A stretch of DNA of 64,000 nt from Pseudomonas frederiksbergensis (GTDB lineage: Bacteria > Pseudomonadota > Gammaproteobacteria > Pseudomonadales > Pseudomonadaceae), in NCBI RefSeq assembly GCF_035751725.1, contig NZ_CP142104.1, positions 4,526,001 through 4,590,000 on the forward strand. The letters run 5' to 3'. Below the pieces are notes generated by a model. That model ran no database searches. It saw nothing but the letters and a program-made list of their open reading frames with translations, and was not told the DNA's origin. Of the stretch, positions 36,575 to 45,047 are shown in pieces. The position numbers and the translations under genes are program-made. Position 1 is the stretch's first letter. Each line of letters starts with the position of its first letter.

Positions 36575-36602
36575 GGATAACCGACACCCAAGGAGATCCA
36601 CC

Positions 36603-37613
36603 ATGGCTTTCAACATGCGCAACCGCAGCCTGCTGAGCTTGATGCATCACACCAACCGCGAGCTGCACTTTTTGCTGGACCTGTCCCGCGACCTCAAGCG
36701 TGCCAAGTACACCGGCACCGAGCAGCCGCACCTCAAGGGCAAGAACATCGCGTTGATTTTCGAAAAGACCTCGACCCGCACCCGCTGCGCCTTCGAAGTC
36801 GCGGCCCATGACCAGGGCGCGCACGTCACCTACATCGACCCGGTGTCGTCGCAGATCGGCCACAAGGAAAGCATGAAGGACACCGCCCGGGTCCTGGGGC
36901 GGATGTTCGACGCCATCGAATACCGGGGCTTCGAACAGGAGATCGTCGAAGAGCTGGCCAAGTACGCCGGGGTACCGGTGTTCAACGGCCTGACCGCCGA
37001 ATTCCACCCCACCCAAATGATTGCCGACACCCTGACCATGCGCGAGCACAGCGACAAGCCGCTGCATGACATCAGCTACGCGTACCTGGGCGATGCGCGT
37101 TACAACATGGGCAATTCGCTGCTGATGATCGGCGCCAAGCTCGGCATGGACGTGCGCATCGGCGCGCCGAAAGCGCTGTGGCCGCACCAGGATTTCATCG
37201 ACCAATGCCAGGCCTTCGCCGCCGAAAGCGGTGCACGGATCACCATCACCGAAGACCCGCGGGAAGCCGTCAAGGGCGTGGACTTCATCCACACCGATAT
37301 CTGGGTGTCCATGGGCGAACCGGTGGAAGCCTGGGACGAGCGCATCGAGCAATTGCTGCCCTACCAGGTCAACGCGCAAATGATGAAGGCCTCGGGCAAC
37401 CCCCGGGTGAAATTCATGCACTGCCTGCCGGCGTTCCATAACAGCGAAACCAAGGTCGGCAAGGACATCGCCGCGCGCTACCCGAACCTGGCCAACGGCG
37501 TGGAAGTGACCGAAGAAGTGTTCGAATCCCCGGCCAACATCGCGTTCGAACAGGCGGAAAACCGCATGCACACCATCAAGGCGATCCTGGTGGCGGCATT
37601 GGCGGATATCTAG
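36603..37613 (+). CDS. arcB: Catabolic ornithine carbamoyltransferase
   Basis: A 336-residue enzyme that phosphorolyses citrulline to ornithine and carbamoyl phosphate. The carbamoyl-phosphate loop is [14 protein letters not shown], near residues 52-65; [11 protein letters not shown] and FMHCLPAFH are the other signatures. The length equals the dodecameric catabolic enzyme. ATG at 36603 follows AAGGAG. It lies between arcA and arcC in the operon. Confidence 0.96.
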   Translation: MAFNMRNRSLLSLMHHTNRELHFLLDLSRDLKRAKYTGTEQPHLKGKNIALIFEKTSTRTRCAFEVAAHDQGAHVTYIDPVSSQIGHKESMKDTARVLGRMFDAIEYRGFEQEIVEELAKYAGVPVFNGLTAEFHPTQMIADTLTMREHSDKPLHDISYAYLGDARYNMGNSLLMIGAKLGMDVRIGAPKALWPHQDFIDQCQAFAAESGARITITEDPREAVKGVDFIHTDIWVSMGEPVEAWDERIEQLLPYQVNAQMMKASGNPRVKFMHCLPAFHNSETKVGKDIAARYPNLANGVEVTEEVFESPANIAFEQAENRMHTIKAILVAALADI

Positions 37614-37625
37614 GCGCTTGAAGCG

Positions 37626-37658
37626 TGATCGTTCCCACGCTCCGCATGGGAACGATCA
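37626..37658. repeat. Inverted repeat TGATCGTTCCCACGC...GGGAACGATCA
   Basis: Perfect 11-base arms TGATCGTTCCC / GGGAACGATCA with an 11-base loop between arcB and arcC. It is the second copy of the element at 10358-10388, so this is a dispersed repeat and not an arc-specific signal. Confidence 0.85.
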
Positions 37659-37683
37659 ACACCTAACCTGAAAGGACAACACC

Positions 37684-38613
37684 ATGCGTATCGTCGTTGC
37701 CTTGGGCGGTAACGCCCTCCTGCGTCGGGGTGAACCCATGACCGCAGACAATCAACGCAGCAACATCCGCACCGCCGCCGAACAGATCGCCAAGATCCAC
37801 CCCGGCAATGAACTCGTCATTGCCCACGGCAACGGTCCGCAGGTCGGCCTGCTGTCGTTGCAGGCGGCGGCCTACACCTCGGTCACGCCGTACCCCCTGG
37901 ACGTGCTCGGCGCCGAGACCGAAGGCATGATCGGCTACATCATCGAACAGGAACTGGGCAACCTTCTGGACTTCGAAGTGCCCTTCGCCACGCTGCTGAC
38001 CCAGGTTGAAGTGGACGCCAACGACCCGGCGTTCCAGAACCCTAGCAAGCCCATCGGCCCGGTCTACAGCCAGGAAGAAGCGCAAAGACTGGCCGCCGAA
38101 AAAGGCTGGGCCATCGCCCCGGACGGCGACAAGTTCCGGCGCGTGGTCGCCAGCCCCAGGCCCAAGCGCATCTTCGAGATCCGTCCGATCAAATGGCTGC
38201 TGGAAAAAGGCAGCATCGTGATCTGCGCCGGTGGTGGCGGCATCCCGACGATGTATGACGCCCACGGCAACTTGCAAGGCGTGGAAGCGGTGATCGACAA
38301 GGACCTGTGCTCGGCGCTGCTGGCCGAACAACTGGAAAGCGATCTGCTGGTCATCGCCACCGACGTCAACGCGGCGTTCATCGACTTCGGCAAGCCGACC
38401 CAGAAAGCCATCGCCCAGGCCCACCCCGACGACTTGGAACGGCTCGGTTTCGCCGCCGGCTCCATGGGGCCGAAGGTGCAAGCCGCCTGCGAATTTGCCC
38501 GCAATACCGGCAAGGTCGCGGTGATCGGGTCGCTTTCAGACATCGATGCTATCGTCCAGGGCACGGCGGGCACGCGTATCAGCACGGCGACGCCAGGAAT
38601 TGTTTATCGGTAA
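37684..38613 (+). CDS. arcC: Carbamate kinase
   Basis: A 309-residue amino-acid-kinase-fold enzyme that makes ATP from carbamoyl phosphate and ADP, the energy-yielding last step of the arginine deiminase pathway. Motifs are [15 protein letters not shown] at the N-terminus, [10 protein letters not shown], and [10 protein letters not shown] near the C-terminus. ATG at 37684 follows AAAGGA. Last gene of arcDABC. Confidence 0.96.
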   Translation: MRIVVALGGNALLRRGEPMTADNQRSNIRTAAEQIAKIHPGNELVIAHGNGPQVGLLSLQAAAYTSVTPYPLDVLGAETEGMIGYIIEQELGNLLDFEVPFATLLTQVEVDANDPAFQNPSKPIGPVYSQEEAQRLAAEKGWAIAPDGDKFRRVVASPRPKRIFEIRPIKWLLEKGSIVICAGGGGIPTMYDAHGNLQGVEAVIDKDLCSALLAEQLESDLLVIATDVNAAFIDFGKPTQKAIAQAHPDDLERLGFAAGSMGPKVQAACEFARNTGKVAVIGSLSDIDAIVQGTAGTRISTATPGIVYR

Positions 38614-38677
38614 CGGGAAAACTTATACGGCAGGCGCGGTGTCTGCCGTTCTCCATGCATTCAAAGGAGAGACGCTG

Positions 38678-39037
38678 ATGGCCACGTTCCAACCCGGACA
38701 CCTGCACATGGAGCGCCATGCGCTGAACAAGGATGACTTCAGCTATAACCTGTGCATCGACTACGAGATTGCACAGGATCCCAAGGAGGGAAAGGGCATG
38801 TCATTTCGCCTGCATGGCACGGTGGAAGACAAGAACGTGGACGAGACGTTTTTCCTGGCCAAGGACCAAGCCTTCGACTTTGCTCGCCATGCCACCCGCA
38901 TCGCCCAGCAATACGGTTTGCCCAAGGCCGCCAGCATTGGCTCGATGCACAAGTACTACGATGAGATGTTCGAAGACGTGCGCCAGCAACTGGACGTCAA
39001 GCCGGGAGACCCGATGAAGCCTGAGCATTTGGAGTAA
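38678..39037 (+). CDS. DUF5064-family small protein
   Basis: A 119-residue soluble protein. Residues 1-60 look like beta strands (YNLCIDYEIAQDP, MSFRLHGTVEDK) and the C-terminal half is helical (FDFARHATRIAQQYG). It resembles the DUF5064 family known from pseudomonads, with no known function. ATG at 38678 follows AAAGGAG; a frame extension upstream overlaps arcC and is unlikely. It lies 64 bases after arcC and could be read as a fifth gene of the arc operon. Confidence 0.72.
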   Translation: MATFQPGHLHMERHALNKDDFSYNLCIDYEIAQDPKEGKGMSFRLHGTVEDKNVDETFFLAKDQAFDFARHATRIAQQYGLPKAASIGSMHKYYDEMFEDVRQQLDVKPGDPMKPEHLE

Positions 39038-39071
39038 TCCCTGACACACCCTTTCGGGCATGAAAAGCATC

Positions 39072-39101
39072 GGTGGCGAGGGAGCTTGCTTTCTCGCCAC
39101 A
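39072..39101. repeat. REP-like intergenic palindrome
   Basis: GGTGGCGAGGGAGC / GCTTTCTCGCCACA, with mismatches in the right arm, 34 bases after the DUF5064 stop. Confidence 0.82.
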
Positions 39102-39235
39102 ATCAATCCCTGCACCTGGCCGCCATCATTGTTCTGAATATCGAGCTACATACGAGACCCACCTCAGTGGCAACCCGCCATAGCTGACCTATGCTGAAAA
39201 CAGTACCCCCGGGTATTCGTTCAGAGGTCATCGCC

Positions 39236-39412
39236 ATGAACATCAAAACAAGAAGACGCCTCGCCATTTTCCTGACCTGCACCGCCACGCTCGCGCTGTA
39301 TGGCACCGCGGCTTATCGGGTCGAGCAGGCCAGGCAGTTGCCCCGAGACTACGCCAGTTGCAACTTCGAACGCTGCATACCGCACAACGCATCCCTGAAC
39401 GCTCTGCGCTGA
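39236..39412 (+). CDS. Small single-pass or secreted protein of unknown function
   Basis: A 58-residue frame that begins MNIKTRRRLAIFL, a positively charged N-terminus and one hydrophobic segment (residues about 9-27). A polar tail follows with two Cys (CNFERC). It could be a signal-anchored membrane peptide or a secreted small protein. ATG at 39236 has AGAGGT at good spacing. I do not recognise a family. It stands alone, convergent with pobR. Confidence 0.55.
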   Translation: MNIKTRRRLAIFLTCTATLALYGTAAYRVEQARQLPRDYASCNFERCIPHNASLNALR

Positions 39413-39419
39413 AGCGGCC

Positions 39420-40313
39420 TCAGTCGTCCCGCTGATCGGTCTTGAGCCGGTCGCGGAAGGCCTTTGGCGAAATGCCGACTCGCCGGCGAAACAGCCGGGT
39501 GAAGTTGGTCGGGTCGGAAAAACCGAGCATCTCGGAAATCTCGAAGATCGTCATGCCGGTATACGTCAGCAGCCGCTTGGCTTCCAGCAACTGCCGCTCA
39601 TGCATGATCTGCAACGCCGGTTGCCCCGCCAGTTCGCGACAGGTGCCGTTGAGGTGGGACACCGAGATGCCCAGCCGATGGGCCAAGTCTTCGACCTTGA
39701 CGTGCTGGCGATAGGTTTCTTCCACCAGCTGGATATACCCGTTGAGGTATTCCCGGGCTCGTTGCGGGCGCTGGGTCGAGGTGCGCCGGCTCATCACTTG
39801 GCGACTGACCCAGACCATGATCACGCTGACCAATGCATGCATGAGCATTTCCCGGGCCGGTTGATGGCCGACGTACTCGGCCTGCAAGGCACTGAACAAA
39901 CTGTTGAGGTAATCGGCATTTTCCCCTGCCGGGTAGGCTTCGGCCTGGGCCAGGATGTTGACCGAATGGCCCAACTGCCCTTGCAGGTGCGTGACCAGCG
40001 GCGCCGCCAGGGTCACGACATAGCCCTGCACATCCTCGGAAAACCGAAAACCATGGACCGACAGCGGCGGCAGGATCTGCACCGCCGGCTCGTCAAGCCG
40101 GGTGCGCTGGCCTTCAATCTCCAGCTCTGCCTCGCCCTTGAAGACAAACAGCAACTGGCACAGGTCGGCATGCCGATGGGGTTTGATTTCCCATTGGTGC
40201 TCGCTACTGCGGCTGGAAATGGTTTCGCAGTGCAGCAGGTCCGGCGTGGGCCAATCCTGGCTTTCGCCATAGAGCTTGAACACCGGGATCGAAGGCAGCT
40301 CAGTTTTCTTCAT
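39420..40313 (-). CDS. pobR: PobR, AraC-family activator of pobA
   Basis: A 297-residue regulator with an N-terminal cupin (HRHADLCQLLFVFKGEAEL) and a C-terminal AraC double helix-turn-helix (VEDLAHRLGISVSHLN; FEISEMLGFSDPTNFTRLF). It is divergent from pobA, and pseudomonads use an AraC-type PobR to activate pobA with 4-hydroxybenzoate. ATG at 40313 has a poor ribosome site. The 172-base gap to pobA holds the shared promoters. Confidence 0.9.
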   Translation of the reverse strand: MKKTELPSIPVFKLYGESQDWPTPDLLHCETISSRSSEHQWEIKPHRHADLCQLLFVFKGEAELEIEGQRTRLDEPAVQILPPLSVHGFRFSEDVQGYVVTLAAPLVTHLQGQLGHSVNILAQAEAYPAGENADYLNSLFSALQAEYVGHQPAREMLMHALVSVIMVWVSRQVMSRRTSTQRPQRAREYLNGYIQLVEETYRQHVKVEDLAHRLGISVSHLNGTCRELAGQPALQIMHERQLLEAKRLLTYTGMTIFEISEMLGFSDPTNFTRLFRRRVGISPKAFRDRLKTDQRDD

Positions 40314-40443
40314 AACGAGGATCGGCCTCGGGTTACGGGCGGTAATCGCACCGATTGGCAGAAAGTACAGGTTTCAGCGCAGTTTTCCCCTTCAATTGAC
40401 AGGTCCGCAAGCGAAAAATGCACGCCAGGATTACTAAAAATAA

Positions 40444-41676
<1,233 letters not shown>

Positions 41677-41725
41677 CCGGCTACCGATTTAAACTGCGGG
41701 CTTCGTCCCCGCGCCGCCTGGCGCG

Positions 41726-43261
41726 ATGCCCGCAGGTCCTGCCTTGACTCAGCTCGATACGCCTCAAGCCCCGCAACCCGCCATCCGCAGCGTGCTGGTG
41801 GCGCTGATGCTGGCGATTTTCCTCGGTGCGCTGGACCAGACCATCGTCGCGGTCTCGATGCCGGCCATTTCCGCGCAGTTCAAGGACGTCAGCCTGCTGG
41901 CCTGGGTGATCTCCGGCTACATGGTCGCCATGACCGTGGCGGTGCCGATCTACGGCAAGTTGGGCGACTTGTATGGCCGGCGGCCGCTGATGCTGTTCGG
42001 CATGGGCCTGTTTACCCTCGCTTCGCTGTTCTGTGGCCTGGCCCAGAACATGGAGCAATTGGTGCTGGCGCGGATCCTCCAGGGCATCGGCGCTGGCGGC
42101 ATGATTTCGGTGAGCCAGGCGATCATCGGCGACATCATCGCGCCCCGCGAGCGCGGTCGCTACCAGGGTTATTTCAGCAGCATGTACGCGGTGGCCAGCG
42201 TCGCCGGGCCGGTGCTGGGCGGCTACATGACCGAGTACCTGTCGTGGCGCTGGGTGTTCTGGATCAACCTGCCGCTGGGCCTGGGCGCCTGGCTGGTGGC
42301 CCGGCGCGCCCTGGTGGGGCTGCCGGTGCCGCAACGCACGCCGATCATCGACTACCTGGGCACCGTGTTGCTGATCATCGGCCTGACATCCCTGTTATCA
42401 GGCATTACCCAGGTCGGCCAGGGCCACGCCTGGCACAGCCGCGAGGTGCTCGGGCTGCTGGGTGGCGCCGTGGTTGTGCTGGGTCTCTTCGCCTGGCACG
42501 AACGCCGCGCCCGCGAGCCGTTGCTGCCCATGCACTTGTTCGTGAACCGCAGCGCGGTGCTGTGCTGGTGCACGGTGTTTTTCACCAGCTTCCAGGCGAT
42601 TTCCCTGACGGTGCTGGTGCCGTTGCGCTTCCAGAGCGTGACAGGCGCCGGTGCCGACAGCGCGGCCTTGCACTTGTTGCCGTTGGCGATGGGGCTGCCG
42701 ATCGGCGCGTATTTCGCCGGTCGACGGACCTCGGTCACCGGGCGCTACAAACCGATAATCCTCAGCGGCGCCCTGCTCTTTCCGTTCGCGATCCTCGGCA
42801 TGGCCTTCACGCCGCCCGCTGCGTTCTGGCTGAGCAGCCTGTTCATGTTGCTCAGCGGCATCGCCTCCGGCATGCAATTCCCCACGTCGCTGGTGGGCTC
42901 GCAGAATGCGGTGGAGCAACGGGACATCGGCGTCGCCACCAGCACCACCAACCTGTTCCGCTCTCTCGGCGGCGCGGTGGGCGTGGCCTTGATGTCGGCG
43001 TTGCTGCTGGCCTTGCTGCAGGATTCAAGCTTCGCCCAACTCGCCGGTTCGTCGCTGCTCGGCGAAGGGCATTCCGGCAACGTGCTGCTCGATGGCCTAA
43101 ACGCTGCCCCGGGCGAGGCACGGAATGCCTTGCGTGGAGAATTGCAGGCGACGTTCCGGCACTTGCTTATGATCAGCGCGGCGGTGTCGCTGCTGGGGTT
43201 GGCGGCAGCGTTGGCGATGCCCAACCGCCTGTTGCGAGGCCGGGATGACAAGGCTGAGTAA
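41726..43261 (+). CDS. DHA2-family (14-helix) MFS drug exporter
   Basis: A 511-residue transporter of the EmrB/QacA type. It has the motif D1-like LDQTIVAVSMPAIS in helix 1, motif A GKLGDLYGRRPLMLFG, and motif C in YAVASVAGPVLGGY. Fourteen helices are expected from the hydrophobic pattern. It exports drugs or aromatic compounds by proton antiport. ATG at 41726 is 49 bases after pobA on the same strand, so it may protect the cell from aromatic substrates, or be unrelated. A perfect REP-like repeat follows the stop. Confidence 0.88.
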   Translation: MPAGPALTQLDTPQAPQPAIRSVLVALMLAIFLGALDQTIVAVSMPAISAQFKDVSLLAWVISGYMVAMTVAVPIYGKLGDLYGRRPLMLFGMGLFTLASLFCGLAQNMEQLVLARILQGIGAGGMISVSQAIIGDIIAPRERGRYQGYFSSMYAVASVAGPVLGGYMTEYLSWRWVFWINLPLGLGAWLVARRALVGLPVPQRTPIIDYLGTVLLIIGLTSLLSGITQVGQGHAWHSREVLGLLGGAVVVLGLFAWHERRAREPLLPMHLFVNRSAVLCWCTVFFTSFQAISLTVLVPLRFQSVTGAGADSAALHLLPLAMGLPIGAYFAGRRTSVTGRYKPIILSGALLFPFAILGMAFTPPAAFWLSSLFMLLSGIASGMQFPTSLVGSQNAVEQRDIGVATSTTNLFRSLGGAVGVALMSALLLALLQDSSFAQLAGSSLLGEGHSGNVLLDGLNAAPGEARNALRGELQATFRHLLMISAAVSLLGLAAALAMPNRLLRGRDDKAE

Positions 43262-43276
43262 CCTGTAACACACCAC

Positions 43277-43313
43277 CTTTGTGGCGAGGGAGCTTGTTCC
43301 CTCGCCACAAAAG
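43277..43313. repeat. REP-like palindrome between convergent MFS genes
   Basis: CTTTTGTGGCGAGGGAGC-type element: CTTTGTGGCGAGGGA / TCCCTCGCCACAAAAG, nearly perfect arms with a TTGTT-containing centre. It lies between two convergent transporter genes. Confidence 0.9.
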
Positions 43314-43334
43314 CACCGTTGTCACAAAATCGCA

Positions 43335-44684
43335 CTAGGCTGTCGCCACCACACCCTCCGGCACCACCACTGCACTCATCCCATCCTTCATCCGCTTGGC
43401 ATCGCGCACGAAACAGCGTGACGCCAGGAACAGGAACACCATGGTCAGGAGCAGCGCCACCGGGATGAGGTACATCGCGTCGTGCAGGCCGATGGCCTTG
43501 AACGCTTCGGTCATTTGCGGGGCGCCTGCGGCCGCCATTGCCGTGTGGGCGAAGTAGTCGGACAGGCCGCCTACCACCACCGGCCCCAGGCCGCCGCCGA
43601 GCAAATACAGCCCGGCAAAATACAAGGCCATCGCCGTGGCGCGCAGGCGCGGCTCAACCACGTCCTGGATCGCGGTATAGACGCAGGTATAGAAGTTATA
43701 GGCAAACAGCCAACCGACGCTGAACACCGCCACGAACACACTGATCTCTATGCGCCCGGCATGCAGGGCCCACGCCGTGGTGACGGTGGAAATGGCCAGG
43801 CTGAACGCTGCAAAGAGCAGGCGCCCGTTGGGCACGCGCTGGTGGATCTTGTCCGCGACCCAGCCGCCCAGGGTCAGACCGAACAATCCCGTCACGCCCA
43901 CCATGATGCCGGTGGCCACGGCCGCCTCGTGCAGCGGCATCCCGAAATAACGTTGCAGCATCGGCACCAGGAACGAGTTGCAGGCATAGGTGGCGAAGTT
44001 GAAGCAAAGCCCCGCCAGCACCAGCCAGAGAAAGGTCGGAATCGCCAGCACTCGGCGAACCGGTTTATTGACCTTCTCCTGGGACACCTGCACGGTTTCC
44101 GCCGCGCCGCGCTTGGGCTCCTTGATGAAAAACATGAACACCGCCAGCACCAACCCCGGCACCGCTGCAATGAAGAACGGTGCACGCCAGCTGTCGAAGG
44201 CCTTGACCATCGCGCCAATGGTAAAGAATGCCAGCAGCAACCCAATCGGCAGCCCCAGCATGAAAATACCCATCGCCCGCGCCCGGCGGTGGGCCGGGAA
44301 CAGGTCGCCAATCAATGAGTTGGCCGCCGGTGCATAGCTGGCCTCGCCGATGCCCACGCCCATGCGTACCACCAGGAACGCCCAGAAACTGCCCACCAGG
44401 CCGTTCACCGCCGTCAGTCCACTCCAGGCCGCCAGGCCCCAGCCCATCAACTTGCTGCGCGAGCCGGTATCGGCCATACGCCCCAGCGGCAAGCCGGCAA
44501 TGGCATAGACGATGGTGAACGCGGTGCCAATGATGCCGATCTGGAAGTCGCTCAGGCTCCATTCCATGCGGATCGGTTCGATGATGATCGCCGGGATGGT
44601 ACGGTCGAAGAAATTGAACAGGTTGGCCAGGAACAGCAGGAACAGAATGCGCCAGGCATTCGCCGCTTGGGTCGAGTTCTGCAT
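43335..44684 (-). CDS. Spinster-type MFS transporter
   Basis: A 449-residue, 12-helix major facilitator with FNFFDRTIPAIIIEPI in helix 1, motif A LPLGRMADTGSRSKLMG and GIGEASYAPAANSLIGD in helix 4, typical of spinster-like carriers. Substrates of bacterial members are mostly unknown (lipids, sugars, organic acids). ATG at 44684 was chosen over a frame 51 codons longer; GAGACGGA lies before it. The leader has AACAATAA, so it may be under catabolite repression like its pob neighbours. Confidence 0.85.
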   Translation of the reverse strand: MQNSTQAANAWRILFLLFLANLFNFFDRTIPAIIIEPIRMEWSLSDFQIGIIGTAFTIVYAIAGLPLGRMADTGSRSKLMGWGLAAWSGLTAVNGLVGSFWAFLVVRMGVGIGEASYAPAANSLIGDLFPAHRRARAMGIFMLGLPIGLLLAFFTIGAMVKAFDSWRAPFFIAAVPGLVLAVFMFFIKEPKRGAAETVQVSQEKVNKPVRRVLAIPTFLWLVLAGLCFNFATYACNSFLVPMLQRYFGMPLHEAAVATGIMVGVTGLFGLTLGGWVADKIHQRVPNGRLLFAAFSLAISTVTTAWALHAGRIEISVFVAVFSVGWLFAYNFYTCVYTAIQDVVEPRLRATAMALYFAGLYLLGGGLGPVVVGGLSDYFAHTAMAAAGAPQMTEAFKAIGLHDAMYLIPVALLLTMVFLFLASRCFVRDAKRMKDGMSAVVVPEGVVATA

Positions 44685-45047
44685 GGGTCCGTCTCTTTTT
44701 ATTGTTGGGCGAGGCATCCGAGCCCGGAGTCTGCAATCTAGACAGCCGGGCGCGAGCTGTCTCCAATCATTCGCATGGCTGATACCGAACCATGGCGCAG
44801 GGCGTGTTTCATGACGTTGGTCAATTTGCTGTAACAATTGCCATCATTTTGCCTGTTCATGATTAAAGAACGCCGGGCGATGGCCGATCCAACATGATCA
44901 GGAATAGATTCTCCCGAGCGCTGCTCAGGCTGCAGCCCTGAACGCTTGGGCCGACATTCGCGTCGCCATCAAAGGACGCGAGTTCCCATTCGCGATGGTT
45001 CGACGACCCAGATCGTCGATCCGACCAGTCCAGGCATACGGCGCACA
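44685..45047. other. Divergent gap before the tubulin-like gene
   Basis: This 363-base stretch holds the leader of the MFS gene with a CA motif (44699-44706), a small CAATT...AATTG inverted repeat (44822-44840) and an AT-rich tract near 44845-44870 that could be promoter DNA. A frame in phase with the tubulin-like gene runs back to TTG 44946, but its residues look non-native. No RNA gene is evident. Confidence 0.6.
44699..44706 (-). promoter_or_regulatory. Crc/Hfq-type CA motif in the spinster-type MFS leader
   Basis: AACAATAA on the minus strand, 14 bases before the ATG and just upstream of the ribosome site. Confidence 0.55.

Noticed and set aside
38546..38677. N-terminal extension of the DUF5064 gene into arcC
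   Set aside because: It overlaps the conserved end of arcC, and the ATG at 38678 has a strong AAAGGAG site.
44946..45047. Upstream TTG extension of the tubulin-like gene by 34 codons
   Set aside because: The added residues are Arg/Pro-rich with no pattern, and no ribosome site precedes the TTG. ATG at 45048 fits better, though its site is weak too.
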